A stretch of DNA of 64,000 nt from Nocardia paucivorans NBRC 100373 (GCF_000308675.1 NZ_BAGE01000001.1:1-64000); one strand, 5' to 3'; counted from the stretch's first letter, positions 1-12,459 are shown. Numbers and translations are program-made. Notes: generated by a model not told the origin, from the sequence alone.

Positions 1-1322
1 GTACGGCGCTGCGCGCTCCCGGCGTCCTGCGCCTCACCCTGGTGCGATTCACCGGTCAGTTCGGGGACGGAGCGTTCCAGGCGGCCTTGTCCGGAGCGAT
101 TCTGTTCAATCCCGAGCGGGAAACCGACCCCGTTGCCATAGCCGCGGGTTTCGCGGTGCTGCTGCTGCCGTATTCGCTGATCGGACCCTATGCGGGCGCG
201 CTACTGGACCGGTGGGACCGGCGGTTGGTACTACTGCTGGCGAATCTGCTGCGGGCGGTATTGATCGCGGCGGTGTGTGCGGGACTGTCGACGGGTATCG
301 ACGAGACGCCGCTACTGCTGCTCGCATTGGCCGTGGTGGGGATCGGTCGATTCGTCGCGGCCGGGGTCTCGGCCGCGTTACCCCGGGTCCTGGACCGGCA
401 ATGGCTGGTCCCGGCCAATTCCGTACTGGCCACCGCCGGCTCGGCATGCGCCGCGGCGGGCGCGGCGCTCGCCGTTGCCGTGATCGGCGTCCTCGGTGCA
501 GGCGATACCGCCTCGGCGGTCGCGGTGGCCCTCAGCGCGACCGGGTCCGTGGCGGGCGTACTGCTGGCAGCCGGATTCGCTCCCCACGTGCTCGGTCCGG
601 ACTCCGAACGCACGGACGCGCGCGGCGCCGTGCGCGCCATCGCATCCGGATTGCGTATCGGGGCGGCGACGGTATGGGGTTCGGTGGCGGTGACCACGGC
701 CATGCTCGGAATCGGAGCACATCGCATCGTGTTCGGCGCCAATACCCTGATCATGGTGCTGGTGCTGCGAGAAGCCCCCGCGAGCACCTCGGCATTGGAC
801 AGCGGGTTGGTCGGTTTCGGCGTCGCCATCACCGCGACAGCCGCGGGCATGCTGGTGGCGGCACTGATCGCCCCCTTGCTCATCCCGCGTCTGGGCCGAC
901 CCCGCACCGTGGTCACGGGGTTGATCATCGCGACCGTCGTGCAGATGTGCCTGGTGACCCCCACCGCCCTGGCCGACTCCGCGCATACCGCCGCACGCGC
1001 CCACCAGTTTCTGCTCGCCGCCGCATTCCTGTTCGGGCTGGCCGGCCAGACGATCAAACTCGCCGGTGACGCTACCTTGCAGATCGATATCCCGGACACC
1101 CGGCGCGGCGAGGTCTTCGCCCTCCAGGACACGGTGTTCAATATCGCGTTCGTACTGGCCGTCGCGGTGACGGCACTGGTGATCCCGGCCGATGGACGAT
1201 CAATGGAGGTGGTCGCGGCCGGGGCGTTCTGTTATCTCGCCGGGATCACCGCCATAGCGGTGAACGGCAGGCGCACTCCGCGTATCCACGACACCGACCG
1301 CACACAGCGCAAGGACCTGTGA
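1..1322 (+). CDS. MFS transporter, 5' end outside the window
   Basis: Membrane exporter of the major facilitator superfamily. The frame is open from base 3 with no stop, so the true start lies upstream; the first possible start inside the window is the GTG at 42. The visible 430 or so residues alternate hydrophobic stretches with short charged loops, including a DRWDRR loop (about residue 56 counting from 42), the place where MFS proteins carry the cytoplasmic Asp/Arg motif A. The hydrophobic pattern (LLLANLLRAVLIAAVC, MLVAALIAPLLIP and others) fits 11-12 membrane segments. The C-terminus ends in a short basic tail. The substrate cannot be told from sequence. It is followed by a 171-base gap and a secreted protein on the same strand. 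The family call is fairly safe; a drug-efflux role is only a guess. Confidence 0.8.
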   Translation, partial: TALRAPGVLRLTLVRFTGQFGDGAFQAALSGAILFNPERETDPVAIAAGFAVLLLPYSLIGPYAGALLDRWDRRLVLLLANLLRAVLIAAVCAGLSTGIDETPLLLLALAVVGIGRFVAAGVSAALPRVLDRQWLVPANSVLATAGSACAAAGAALAVAVIGVLGAGDTASAVAVALSATGSVAGVLLAAGFAPHVLGPDSERTDARGAVRAIASGLRIGAATVWGSVAVTTAMLGIGAHRIVFGANTLIMVLVLREAPASTSALDSGLVGFGVAITATAAGMLVAALIAPLLIPRLGRPRTVVTGLIIATVVQMCLVTPTALADSAHTAARAHQFLLAAAFLFGLAGQTIKLAGDATLQIDIPDTRRGEVFALQDTVFNIAFVLAVAVTALVIPADGRSMEVVAAGAFCYLAGITAIAVNGRRTPRIHDTDRTQRKDL

Positions 1323-1493
1323 GGCGATCCGGACGCCGACTCGCGGAGCCCGTTCGGGACGCGCGGTGCGAACGCATGTAAAACCGACCGCGCGCTAATG
1401 AATCCGGTAGGTTTCTTGCCGGTATCCGGAATCGACAGGGGGTCGAGGGCCATAACTGGGACAGTTACGCATCGCCGACGCCGCCACGCGCCG

Positions 1494-3161
1494 ATGATCA
1501 CCCGATTCTCGTCCTCACCACCGATATCGACATCACGTTCCCCTTTCGCGCGGGGCGGTCGGTCACCCGCACGCCCCACGCTCACGCGATCGGCGCTCGC
1601 CTTGGCGGGCGCGGTTTTCGCGGGCCCCCTCATCGTGCCCGTCCCGGCCCATGCCGCCCCGCATCCATGGGCGCCGCCTCCGGTGAACAGTTGCGGGGAG
1701 GTCGGTTTCGATCCTCTCGCCCGGCAGCCGGATCCGTCGGCACCACCTTCGCCACCGCTCCCCCAGCTGCCGCCGCAGATCGATATTCCGGTGCCGATAC
1801 CGCAGCTCACCCCGGTCCCGGTTCCGGACCCACCACAGGACAACACCCGGATCGTGCCCGAGCCGCTGCCGAGCGACCCATGCCGAAATCCCTGCCCGGA
1901 TATTCGCGACAGCGAGAAACCGAAAGCGCCGGAACCGAAGGACGAACCCCCCACCGAAACCCGATCCCGCCCCGCTACCGGTTCGGCATCCGGCAGCGGT
2001 ACCGGCTCCGGCGAGCCGATCAAACTACCCCGGCTGAATTTCAAACCGGAGATCGAACCCATTCCCATCCCGGTGCCCGGTGGACCGGGTGAGCAACCAC
2101 GACCCGCACCGCCGCAGGTGGTCCACCCGGCCGAACCGGGTCCGCTCGCCCCACCGGTGATCGCGCCACAGGTGGAATCGGTGCGGCTGGTCGAACAGGT
2201 GACCGGACACGGCTCGGAGAATCGGACCGATATGCGCTGGCAGGTCGACGGGACCGACCTGGGTCTGATGTGGGAGACCCGGCCGGGGGAGATCGCGGTG
2301 GTCTTCGGCGACACCTTCGGCAAGGGCTGGGGAGTCGGTGGCGCCGGCGGCGAGGACGAGGACTGGCGGTCCAATGTGCTCGGCTACAGCACCGACCGCG
2401 ACCTGTCCGACGGGATGCGGCTGGACACCATGGTGCAGGACAGCCGCTGCCACGCCGCCGAACTGCTGGGCAGTCGCAAGATCAAGAACTGGGAGACCAC
2501 CACCATCCCGACCTCCGGTTTCGCCCTCGATGGCCGACAGTATCTGAGCTATATGTCGGTCAACCGCTGGAGTCGTATCCCCGGTCTGTGGTGGACCAAC
2601 TACGGCGGTATCGCCTACTCCGACGACAACGGCAGCACCTGGGTCAAAGACCAGCACGCCAAATGGGAGAACCTGTTCGGACTGGGTCGGTTCCAGGTGG
2701 CGGCCATGGTGCCCCACGGCGACTACGTCTATATGTTCGGCACGCCCAACGGACGGATCGGGGTGATCGGTCTGGCCCGGGTCCCCGAGGACGAGGTGCT
2801 GAACAAATCGGCCTATCAGTATTGGGTCGGCGGAACCTGGGCGCCTGCGGCGGAGAACCTGGCCACACCATTGGTGCCCGGTATCGCCAGTGAGCTCTCG
2901 GTGCGCTTCGACGCCGAGACCGACCGATGGCAGATGGTGTATCTGGATTCGGCGCGGGGTGCGATCGTGCTACGCACCGCGGCCGAACCCCAGGGCAATT
3001 GGACCGATGCCGTGCCACTCGTCTCCACCGACGACTATCCCAAGTCGTACGGTGGCTTCATTCATCCGTGGTCCACCGCCGAAGACCTGTACTTCACCCT
3101 CTCGTCCTGGGACAGCTACAACGTGTATTTGATGCACGCGCGATTGAAACCCGTCCGGTGA
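1494..3161 (+). CDS. secreted DUF4185 domain protein (possible arabinan-acting hydrolase)
   Basis: Exported protein with a C-terminal DUF4185 domain. From the ATG at 1494 the protein begins with an Arg-rich stretch, then a hydrophobic core (ALALAGAVFAGPLIVPVP) ending in AHA, which reads as a Sec signal peptide. About 150 residues of Pro-rich linker follow, then the DUF4185 domain over roughly the last 320 residues (VFGDTFGKGWG, SYMSVNRWSRIPGLWWTNY, a repeated Asp/Trp pattern typical of a beta-propeller). Some DUF4185 proteins were reported as endo-D-arabinanases (family GH183) acting on mycobacterial arabinan, so a role on the organism's own envelope is plausible but inferred. An upstream ATG at 1398 in the same frame would add 32 residues before the signal peptide, which is less likely. 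No clear ribosome binding site supports either start. Confidence 0.78.
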   Translation: MITRFSSSPPISTSRSPFARGGRSPARPTLTRSALALAGAVFAGPLIVPVPAHAAPHPWAPPPVNSCGEVGFDPLARQPDPSAPPSPPLPQLPPQIDIPVPIPQLTPVPVPDPPQDNTRIVPEPLPSDPCRNPCPDIRDSEKPKAPEPKDEPPTETRSRPATGSASGSGTGSGEPIKLPRLNFKPEIEPIPIPVPGGPGEQPRPAPPQVVHPAEPGPLAPPVIAPQVESVRLVEQVTGHGSENRTDMRWQVDGTDLGLMWETRPGEIAVVFGDTFGKGWGVGGAGGEDEDWRSNVLGYSTDRDLSDGMRLDTMVQDSRCHAAELLGSRKIKNWETTTIPTSGFALDGRQYLSYMSVNRWSRIPGLWWTNYGGIAYSDDNGSTWVKDQHAKWENLFGLGRFQVAAMVPHGDYVYMFGTPNGRIGVIGLARVPEDEVLNKSAYQYWVGGTWAPAAENLATPLVPGIASELSVRFDAETDRWQMVYLDSARGAIVLRTAAEPQGNWTDAVPLVSTDDYPKSYGGFIHPWSTAEDLYFTLSSWDSYNVYLMHARLKPVR

Positions 3162-3216
3162 GCGCGTCCGCCCGGGGCAGCGTCCTCGGCGCGAACACAC
3201 CGGTCGATCCCGAAGT

Positions 3217-6200
3217 ATGGTGCACACTGTGATCGAATCGTCGACCGCCGACACCGTGGACAGCACCGAAACCGGCTGGCAGTTCTGGATCGACCGAGGC
3301 GGTACCTTCACCGATGTGGTGGCCCGCCGCCCGGACGGCACCCTGGTCACGCACAAATTGCTGTCGGAGAATCCGGCCCGGTACGCCGACTCGGCAATCG
3401 CCGGGATCGACGAGATCCTGGCCGCGGAGTCCGATGACGACCTCCGGTCCGAGCGTCCGCGTATCGACACCGTCCGCATGGGCACCACCGTCGCCACCAA
3501 TGCGCTGCTCGAACGCACCGGGGAACGCACCGCGCTGGTGGTGACCCGCGGTTTCCGCGATGCCCTGCGCATCGCCTACCAGAACCGGCCGCAGATCTTC
3601 GCCCGCGAGATCGTCCTGCCGGAACTGCTGTACGAGCGGGTGGTCGAGGTCGACGAGCGGGTCGCGGCGGACGGCACCGTACTCACTCCGCCGGATCTGG
3701 ATTCGCTCGCCGCCGAGTTGCGATCGGTATACGACAGCGGTATCCGCTCGATCGCCGTGGTGTGCATGCACAGCCACCTCTATCCGGAGCACGAACAGCG
3801 GATCGGTCGCTTGGCCGAAGATATCGGGTTCACCCAGATCTCGCTGGCCGGCGAGGTCAGTCCGCTGATGAAGCTGGTCCCGCGCGGAGACACCACCGTG
3901 GTGGACGCGTATCTCTCACCGGTACTGCGCCGCTATGTGCGGCAGGTGGCCGACCGGCTCACCGGGGTGCGGTTGATGTTCATGCAGTCCAACGGAGGGC
4001 TCACCGAGGCGCATCACTTCCGCGGTAAGGATGCGATCCTGTCCGGTCCGGCGGGTGGCATCGTCGGGATGGTCCGAATGTCACGACTCGTGGGATTCGA
4101 CCGGGTGATCGGTTTCGATATGGGTGGAACCTCAACCGATGTCTCGCATTTCGCGGGCGAATACGATCGGGTGTTCACCACTCGGATCGCCGGAGTGCGA
4201 TTGCGCGCGCCGATGCTCGATATCGATACCGTCGCGGCGGGCGGGGGTTCCATCCTGCACTTCGACGGCAGCCGGTACCGCGTCGGCCCGGACTCTGCGG
4301 GCGCCGTGCCGGGACCGGCCGGTTATCGCGGCGGCGGGCCGTTGACGATCACCGACGCCAATGTGATGCTCGGCCGAATCCAACCGGAGTACTTTCCCAA
4401 GGTTTTCGGACCGGACGGCGACCAGCCGCTCGACGGCGCCCTGGTGCACCGGCGGTTCACCGAACTCGCCGCCGAGATCCGCGCCCACACCGGCGACGAT
4501 CGCACACCCGAGCAGGTCGCCGAGGGATATCTGCACATTGCGGTGGCCAATATCGCGGCGGCCATCAAACGGATCTCGGTGCAGAAAGGACGCGATGTCA
4601 CCGGGTACGCGCTGACCACCTTCGGTGGGGCGGGCGGCCAGGTGGCCTGCGCGGTGGCCGACTCCCTGGGTATTCGCACCGTGCTGGTGCCACCCGCGGC
4701 GGGGGTGTTGTCAGCGCTCGGTATCGGGCTCGCCGACACCACCGCCATGCGAGAGCAGTCCGTCGAGCTGGTGCTTGCCGACGATGCCATGGCCCGGGTC
4801 GCCGATATCGCCGCGGGGCTGGAATCCGCCGCACGGGCCGAACTGACCGCCGAAAACATTCCCGACCACCGGATTCGCGTGGTGCACCGAGCGCATCTGC
4901 GTTACGACGGCACCGATACCGCGCTCCCGGTGGAGCTGACCGAACCGGCCCGGATGACAGCGGATTTCGTCGAACGGCACCGGGCCACCTTCTCGTTCGT
5001 CCTCGACCGACCGATCGTGATCGAAGCGCTGTCGGTGGAGGCCACCGGTTTGACCCCGCAACCGGAACTATCCGGTCTGGTGACCGGTTCGGTGGATTCG
5101 ACCGAGCCGGTCACCGTACGACTGCACACCGGAGGCTCGTGGCACGAGGTACCCCTGTACCGGCGCGAAGGCCTCACATCCGGAACCACCGTATCCGGAC
5201 CCGCCATCATCACCGAAGCGAACGCGACAACCGTGGTCGACGAGGGATGGCAGGCCAGGGTCCACGAGATCGGACATCTGATACTGGAACGAGTGGCGGC
5301 GACAGCGGCCCCCCAGGTGGACACCGCGGTGGATCCGGTGCTGCTCGAGGTGTTCAACAACCTGTTCATGTCGATCGCCGAACAAATGGGCGCGCGCTTG
5401 GAGGCAACCGCGCAGTCGGTCAATATCAAAGAGCGGCTGGACTTCTCGTGCGCACTGTTCGACCCCGAGGGCAATCTCGTCGCCAATGCCCCGCATATCC
5501 CGGTGCACCTCGGCTCCATGAGTACCAGCGTCAAAGAGGTGATCCGGCGGCGGGAAAGCATGCGTCCGGGTGACGCCTACGCGGTCAACGATCCCTATCA
5601 CGGCGGCACCCACCTGCCCGATATCACGGTGATCACACCGGTTTTCGACCGAGCGGGCACCCGGATACTTTTCTATGTCGCCTCCCGCGGGCACCACGCG
5701 GAGATCGGTGGGATCACCCCCGGATCCATGCCCGCGAACAGCCGGCGAATCGAAGAAGAAGGGGTGGTCTTCGACAACTGGCTACTCGTCGAGGGCGGCC
5801 GGTTCCGTGAAGAAGAAACCTACCGACTGCTCACCGAGGCGACCCACCCCTCCCGCAATCCGGCCACCAATCTCGCCGATCTCCGTGCGCAGGTCGCGGC
5901 CAATGCCAAAGGAGTCGACGAGGTCGGCAAGATGATCGAGCATTTCGGGCTCGATGTCGTGCAAGCGTATATGCGCCATGTTCAGGACAATGCCGAGGAG
6001 GCGGTGCGGCGGGTCATCGATTCGCTCGGCGACGGGGAGGCCACCTACGAAACCGACCTGGGCGCGGTGATTCGCGTGCGGATCACCGTGGACTCCGACA
6101 ACCGCAGGGCAACCATTGATTTCACCGGCACATCGGCACAACTTCCGGGGAATTTCAACGCACCGTACGCGGTGGTCAACGCGGCCGTGCTGTATGTGTT

Positions 6201-6879
6201 CCGCACCCTGGTGACCGAGGACATCCCACTCAACGACGGATGCCTGCGACCATTGCGGATCATCGTGCCGAAGGGGTCCATGCTCGCACCCGAGCCGCCC
6301 GCGGCCGTGGTCGCGGGCAATGTGGAGACCTCACAGGCCATTACCGGCGCGCTGTACGCGGCGCTCGGCGTCCAGGCCGAGGGCTCGGGCACGATGAACA
6401 ATGTCACCTTCGGTAACGACCGATTCCAGTACTACGAGACCATCGGTTCGGGGTCGGGCGCCGGGGACGGGTTCTCCGGTGCGTCCGTGGTGCAGACTCA
6501 TATGACCAATTCCCGCCTCACCGACCCCGAGGTGTTGGAGTGGCGGCTTCCGGTGCTGGTGGAGGAGTTCTCGATCCGCACCGGCAGTGGTGGCGAAGGT
6601 CGGTGGCGGGGCGGGGACGGTGCGCTACGCCGCCTACGCTTCACCGAGCCGGTGACCGTCTCCACCCTGTCCGGGCACCGCAGGATCCCGCCCTATGGGA
6701 TGTCGGGCGGAGCGCCGGGGGCATTGGGTAGGAATCGGGTCGAACGATCGGATGGCACCGTGGTCGAACTGGCCGGTGTGGATACGGCCCACCTGGCGGC
6801 CGGTGATGTCCTGATCATCGAGACCCCGGGTGGCGGCGGTTACGGCCGGGCCGATACGACCGCCGATCGGTCGGTGTGA
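3217..6879 (+). CDS. hydantoinase A/B fusion, 5-oxoprolinase type
   Basis: Single 1220-residue protein joining HyuA-like and HyuB-like halves, the arrangement of ATP-dependent 5-oxoprolinase (5-oxo-L-proline + ATP to L-glutamate) and N-methylhydantoinase relatives. The N-terminal half has the actin-like nucleotide-binding pieces: DRGGTFTDVV near residue 27, GTTVATNALLERTGERTALV near 89, GFDMGGTSTDVSHF near 303 and FGGAGGQVACAVAD near 468. The HyuB half starts about residue 705 (DPVLLEVFNNLFMSIAEQMG) and contains NDPYHGGTHLPD and the C-terminal TPGGGGYG. Length agrees with eukaryotic and bacterial oxoprolinases of about 1200-1290 residues. The ATG at 3217 is used; a GTG four codons later is possible. 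It stands alone on the plus strand with no pxpABC partners, so the exact substrate (oxoproline or a hydantoin) is open. Confidence 0.85.
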   Translation: MVHTVIESSTADTVDSTETGWQFWIDRGGTFTDVVARRPDGTLVTHKLLSENPARYADSAIAGIDEILAAESDDDLRSERPRIDTVRMGTTVATNALLERTGERTALVVTRGFRDALRIAYQNRPQIFAREIVLPELLYERVVEVDERVAADGTVLTPPDLDSLAAELRSVYDSGIRSIAVVCMHSHLYPEHEQRIGRLAEDIGFTQISLAGEVSPLMKLVPRGDTTVVDAYLSPVLRRYVRQVADRLTGVRLMFMQSNGGLTEAHHFRGKDAILSGPAGGIVGMVRMSRLVGFDRVIGFDMGGTSTDVSHFAGEYDRVFTTRIAGVRLRAPMLDIDTVAAGGGSILHFDGSRYRVGPDSAGAVPGPAGYRGGGPLTITDANVMLGRIQPEYFPKVFGPDGDQPLDGALVHRRFTELAAEIRAHTGDDRTPEQVAEGYLHIAVANIAAAIKRISVQKGRDVTGYALTTFGGAGGQVACAVADSLGIRTVLVPPAAGVLSALGIGLADTTAMREQSVELVLADDAMARVADIAAGLESAARAELTAENIPDHRIRVVHRAHLRYDGTDTALPVELTEPARMTADFVERHRATFSFVLDRPIVIEALSVEATGLTPQPELSGLVTGSVDSTEPVTVRLHTGGSWHEVPLYRREGLTSGTTVSGPAIITEANATTVVDEGWQARVHEIGHLILERVAATAAPQVDTAVDPVLLEVFNNLFMSIAEQMGARLEATAQSVNIKERLDFSCALFDPEGNLVANAPHIPVHLGSMSTSVKEVIRRRESMRPGDAYAVNDPYHGGTHLPDITVITPVFDRAGTRILFYVASRGHHAEIGGITPGSMPANSRRIEEEGVVFDNWLLVEGGRFREEETYRLLTEATHPSRNPATNLADLRAQVAANAKGVDEVGKMIEHFGLDVVQAYMRHVQDNAEEAVRRVIDSLGDGEATYETDLGAVIRVRITVDSDNRRATIDFTGTSAQLPGNFNAPYAVVNAAVLYVFRTLVTEDIPLNDGCLRPLRIIVPKGSMLAPEPPAAVVAGNVETSQAITGALYAALGVQAEGSGTMNNVTFGNDRFQYYETIGSGSGAGDGFSGASVVQTHMTNSRLTDPEVLEWRLPVLVEEFSIRTGSGGEGRWRGGDGALRRLRFTEPVTVSTLSGHRRIPPYGMSGGAPGALGRNRVERSDGTVVELAGVDTAHLAAGDVLIIETPGGGGYGRADTTADRSV

Positions 6880-6989
6880 TCCGACCCGCCCCGGACCGGA
6901 ATCGACCCGCACCGACCGCGGCCGGGTAGCGGACATCGCACCCGCGTCGGATGGTCTACCCGGTGACCGGCCAGTACGCTCGAAACGAC

Positions 6990-7805
6990 ATGGCCACGTA
7001 TTCCGATCCGGGGTCGAGTCCTATACCGAATCCTCTCGACCTGGGAAAACGCCTGTTCCGGCCTACCTGGCCGGAACAGTGGCTCAGTCACACCATGGCC
7101 TGGCTGGACCCGGTGGCCGATCTGGGCGCCGGTACCGTAACCGCACTGATGCCGGATGTGCTGCTGACCGTGCTCAGCGAGGGGATTCTGAGCAGATTCC
7201 ACGGTCGGCAGATCAGCGCCACCCTGCTCGGCCACGAGCTCACCGGAACCCTGACCATGCTGAAGGTCCGCCGGCGTGGAGCGCATTTCCACATCGATGC
7301 GGCACTCACCGGGCTGCGCTGGGACGACCACCCCATCGAGGAGCTCACCCTCGTCTGCCACGGGGTGCGGCTGGTCCCCGGCGTACCGACCAAGATCCGG
7401 ATCAATCGGGTAGAGATCACCGGTACGGCCACCACCGCGGCGCTCGTGGAATGGCTCGGCACCCGCGAGGGTGATTGGCTGCTCACGCTCTCCCCGGACG
7501 GGCTCATCCACGCCGGGCACCGCCGGCGTCGGGTCAAGGCGCTGCTGGACGCGTCGATCACCGACAATATGCTGCATCTGGACGTGCGCCGGGCCACATG
7601 GTGGGGGCTGCCGCTGCCCGCTCGGATGCGTGCGGTCGAACCGACCATGCTGCCCGATCTACCGCGCGGCGGTATCGTCCGGCGCGCCGCGCGAGACGAC
7701 GAACGGATCCGGTTCGAGATCGAGGTGCCGGATATCAGCGGATCGTTCGACCTGGCTCAGATTCGTTCCGCGATTGTCGCGGGCACCACCCTGATCGTGT
7801 TCTGA
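6990..7805 (+). CDS. conserved protein of unknown function
   Basis: I do not recognise this protein with certainty. It is about 271 residues from the ATG at 6990 (an ATG at 6951 in the same frame would add 13), with no signal peptide and no clear membrane segment. It has alternating beta-like stretches (GAHFHIDAALTGLRWDDHPI, VCHGVRLVPGVPTKIRINRVEI) reminiscent of lipid-binding DUF2993/LmeA-type folds; this is only an impression. Codon use (G/C-rich third positions) matches real genes around it. It converges on pcnA, whose stop lies 6 bases away. No ribosome binding site is obvious, so the start is uncertain and a leaderless transcript is possible. Confidence 0.6.
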   Translation: MATYSDPGSSPIPNPLDLGKRLFRPTWPEQWLSHTMAWLDPVADLGAGTVTALMPDVLLTVLSEGILSRFHGRQISATLLGHELTGTLTMLKVRRRGAHFHIDAALTGLRWDDHPIEELTLVCHGVRLVPGVPTKIRINRVEITGTATTAALVEWLGTREGDWLLTLSPDGLIHAGHRRRRVKALLDASITDNMLHLDVRRATWWGLPLPARMRAVEPTMLPDLPRGGIVRRAARDDERIRFEIEVPDISGSFDLAQIRSAIVAGTTLIVF

Positions 7806-7811
7806 CCCAGG

Positions 7812-9287
<1,476 letters not shown>

Positions 9288-9379
9288 TACCGAGACCGGG
9301 CAAGCCATATTCCGCACCGGTCCCGCGTCCGGCGCAACCCACGGCGTGAATGCGGGAGATTTGGTTCTAGTATTACGTA

Positions 9380-9916
9380 GTGTCTCCGGCCGATCGCGCG
9401 AACAATCGACGTCGCCAACCCCGACGCCGCGGTTCGGCCGGTAGCGCGGCGAAACCACGCCTGCGCACGGTCCGGGAAACCTCGGCGGGGGGACTGGTCG
9501 TCGACGGCCTGGACGGGCCCCCCGAACAGCGCGTCGCCGCGCTCATCGGCCGCACCGACCGACGGGGTCGACTACTCTGGTCGCTGCCCAAGGGGCATAT
9601 CGAGGAGGGGGAGACGTCGGAGCAGACGGCGATCCGAGAGGTTGCCGAGGAGACCGGAATCCGCGGAGTGGTGGTCGCCGAGCTGGGCAGTATTGACTAT
9701 TGGTTCGTTACCGACGGTCGGCGGGTACACAAGACGGTGCATCATTTCCTGTTGCGATCGGTCGGCGGTGAGCTGTCCGACGCGGACGTGGAGGTCACCC
9801 AGGTCGCCTGGGTGCCGCTGAGTGAACTGGACAGCAGACTCGCCTACGCCGACGAACGACGGCTGGCCGAGGTGGCGAACCGCCTGATCGACCGGATGGA
9901 GACCGGCAAGAGATGA
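9380..9916 (+). CDS. NUDIX hydrolase (MutT4-like)
   Basis: Predicted hydrolase of nucleoside diphosphates linked to another moiety. The complete nudix box is present at residues 72-94: GHIEEGE, seven residues, then REVAEETGI, matching Gx5Ex7REUxEExGU with all catalytic Glu residues. The length of 178 residues and the basic N-terminus ([13 protein letters not shown]) resemble mycobacterial MutT4. The start is a GTG at 9380, about 90 bases from the divergent pcnA start, so the two probably share a promoter region. The last four bases overlap the ATG of the next gene (ATGA), implying translational coupling and one operon with the DUF6049 and possibly murJ genes. The substrate is not identifiable from sequence. 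Confidence 0.88.
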   Translation: MSPADRANNRRRQPRRRGSAGSAAKPRLRTVRETSAGGLVVDGLDGPPEQRVAALIGRTDRRGRLLWSLPKGHIEEGETSEQTAIREVAEETGIRGVVVAELGSIDYWFVTDGRRVHKTVHHFLLRSVGGELSDADVEVTQVAWVPLSELDSRLAYADERRLAEVANRLIDRMETGKR

Positions 9917-12459
9917 CGCGTGGACTGAGTCGGATCATCCTCGTGCTCCTGATCGTCCTCGGCCCGACGGCAGCAGTGCCCGCGCTGATCGGATCCCCTG
10001 CGCGGGCCCAACAGATCGGGTCCGGCGACACCTCTACCGCGCCGAAGTTCTTGAAATTGTCGGTGGACTCGGTGACACCGACCGCGGTGAGCACGGTCAG
10101 CGACCCGGTGCTGACCGTATCGGGAACCGTCACCAATATCGGTGACCGAATGGTCGACGATGTGAGCATTCGACTGCAACGGGCTCATGCGGTGACCGAC
10201 CCGAGCGAGTTGCGCACCGCGTTGCGGCTCGAGGAGGTCAACTACGAGATCGCCACGCCGTTTCAGGACATAGCCGAACAATTGAGCCCCGGTCAGCGGC
10301 AGCAGTTCACGCTCAGCGTTCCGCTGCGTTCCACCGGGGAGCCATCGCTACAGATCTCCGAGACGGGTGTCTATCCGCTGCTGCTGAACGTCAACGGGGT
10401 GCCGGACTACGGCGGTCAGGCGCGGCTGGACGATGCCCGGTTCCTGCTGCCCGTCCTGGGGTTGCCCCCTGCCGAGGGAACGGCGCCGGTGCCTCCCCCC
10501 GCGGCCGCGCCGGTGGCCACCACCCTGCTGTGGCCCCTGGCCGACCGACCGCGGCTGGTGGCCGGGGTGCCGGGAACGATACCCGCCGAGGTGGAGCTGA
10601 CCGACGACGAATTGGGCGCCGCGCTCGCCAAGGGCGGTCGGCTCGATCAGCTCCTCACCGCCCTGGAGACCACGCTCGGCTCGGAAAACGAGCGCGACCG
10701 AGGTGCGGCCTCGGCGGTGTGTCTCGCGATCGACCCGGATCTACTGCTCACCGTGCAGGCCATGACCGGCGGTTACCGGGTGCTGGCCAGTCCGTCCGAC
10801 CCGGACGGGGCCACCCGGGAGGGTAGCGGCGCCGAACCCGCCCAGACGTGGTTGGCTCGACTGCGCACCCTCGCCTCCTCGATGTGTACGGTCGCCCTGC
10901 CGTTCGCCCAGGTTGATCCGACGGCACTGGCCGCGGTGCACGATCCCGCCATCACCGCGCGCGCACTCGACGCGCCCGCCGAGGTGGTCGATTCGATCCT
11001 GGGCACCACATCGGTGCGCGGGGTGAGTGTGCCCGATGCGGGCAGTATCGACGACAACGCCGCCCGTATGCTGCGGGAACACGATTTCACCACAGCGGTG
11101 CTGGCGGGCAATGCGACCGCACCCGTGGACGCGCCGAACGAGACCGGTGCCGCGCCCGATCTGGTGCGACTTCCCGATATCACCGCGTCGAATGCCGCGG
11201 AAACCACACCACCGGCCGCCGACCCCGCCGCTGAGGACCGAAGCCCGACCGGCCCTTCCGAACCCGCCACCGATCCCGCGCTGCGGGTGGCGACCTTCGA
11301 CATCTGGTCCGCGACCGCGCTGGCGGCGGTGGGCTCCAATCCCCCGACTCCCTCGTACACCCCCGACCCGGCCCGCTACGAGGTGACCAACGACTCCCGT
11401 GTCGCCCGCCTGCAGGACGCTCTCGGAGCGCTCTCCTGGGCGGCGCTGAATCCCCGGGCACCCCGATCCCAACTGCTGATGCCACCCCAACAGTGGGGCG
11501 CCAATCTGGAAGAGGCGACCGCACTGCTGGGCCAGGTGAAGCTGTTGTTCCAGCACGGACTGGCAACACCGCGCAAATTCACCGACCTGCTCGCCCAGCA
11601 GCCCGATCCGAGGCCCCATCGGCTCACCTATCTGGACCAGGCCGCCTACGACGCCGTCCCCCGCCATCTGGTGGATCCCGTGCACGACCAGTCCGGTCGC
11701 ATCACCCAGCTGCTGCGGGCCATGGTGGAGGTGCCCCAGGCCGAGCTGACCCCCCGGATGTTCATGGGCCCCCTGCGCGACGACCTGCTGCGCGCGCTGA
11801 CCCTGTCCGACCGGCGCGGCCGAGAAACCACCCAGGCCGAGGTCTTCGCCCAACGGCGAATCGACCAGGTCACCCACGCATTGGACGAGATCTATCGATC
11901 GGTGACGGTACTTCCCCCGGGCGGGGCCTACACCCTGGCCTCCGAACAGAGCCCACTGCTGCTGGTGGCGCGCAACAATCTGCCGGTCCCGGTGCGTATC
12001 CGGTTCCGGATCGATGCGCCCACGGCAACGAAGATCACCGATATCGGGGAACAGCAGTTGCCGCCGCGAGGCACCCGCTCGTTCCAGATCCCGACCCAGG
12101 TCAGCGATAGCCGGAAACTGGTGATCCCGATCTCGCTCACCACCCCGGACGGGATCGCGCTCGGCAATGCCACCTCGGTGTCGGTGCGTTCCAATGCCTA
12201 CGGTCAGACACTGGCGATCATCACCGCATGCGCGGCGGTACTGCTGCTTCTGCTGGCCGGACGCCGGTTGTGGCGACGGTTCCACGGACAGCCCGACCCG
12301 GCCGACAAGGGGATAGATCCCGGCGTGCGGCAACGGGTCAACCGTTACGGCCGGGCCCGCCGCCGACTCGGCCGACGCCCGGCCGGGGAATCGTCCCGAA
12401 CCGATGCGGCGGATCCTCGACCGGTATCCGAACCGAGCCGCCCGCCCGAGCATGTCTGA
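9913..12459 (+). CDS. DUF6049 family secreted membrane-anchored protein
   Basis: Large envelope protein of unknown function, conserved upstream of murJ in Mycobacteriales (Rv3909 position). An N-terminal signal peptide (residues 1-35, core [19 protein letters not shown], ending ARA) is followed by about 730 extracytoplasmic residues. A C-terminal membrane helix at about 766-785 ([16 protein letters not shown]) precedes a basic cytoplasmic tail rich in Arg. The protein therefore should sit in the membrane with its bulk outside. The start overlaps the nudix stop by four bases. A stretch around residues 430-450 is Ala/Pro/Thr-rich and probably a linker. No catalytic motif was seen. Its fixed place next to the lipid II flippase suggests an envelope-assembly role, which is inference only. 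Confidence 0.85.
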   Translation: MTRGLSRIILVLLIVLGPTAAVPALIGSPARAQQIGSGDTSTAPKFLKLSVDSVTPTAVSTVSDPVLTVSGTVTNIGDRMVDDVSIRLQRAHAVTDPSELRTALRLEEVNYEIATPFQDIAEQLSPGQRQQFTLSVPLRSTGEPSLQISETGVYPLLLNVNGVPDYGGQARLDDARFLLPVLGLPPAEGTAPVPPPAAAPVATTLLWPLADRPRLVAGVPGTIPAEVELTDDELGAALAKGGRLDQLLTALETTLGSENERDRGAASAVCLAIDPDLLLTVQAMTGGYRVLASPSDPDGATREGSGAEPAQTWLARLRTLASSMCTVALPFAQVDPTALAAVHDPAITARALDAPAEVVDSILGTTSVRGVSVPDAGSIDDNAARMLREHDFTTAVLAGNATAPVDAPNETGAAPDLVRLPDITASNAAETTPPAADPAAEDRSPTGPSEPATDPALRVATFDIWSATALAAVGSNPPTPSYTPDPARYEVTNDSRVARLQDALGALSWAALNPRAPRSQLLMPPQQWGANLEEATALLGQVKLLFQHGLATPRKFTDLLAQQPDPRPHRLTYLDQAAYDAVPRHLVDPVHDQSGRITQLLRAMVEVPQAELTPRMFMGPLRDDLLRALTLSDRRGRETTQAEVFAQRRIDQVTHALDEIYRSVTVLPPGGAYTLASEQSPLLLVARNNLPVPVRIRFRIDAPTATKITDIGEQQLPPRGTRSFQIPTQVSDSRKLVIPISLTTPDGIALGNATSVSVRSNAYGQTLAIITACAAVLLLLLAGRRLWRRFHGQPDPADKGIDPGVRQRVNRYGRARRRLGRRPAGESSRTDAADPRPVSEPSRPPEHV

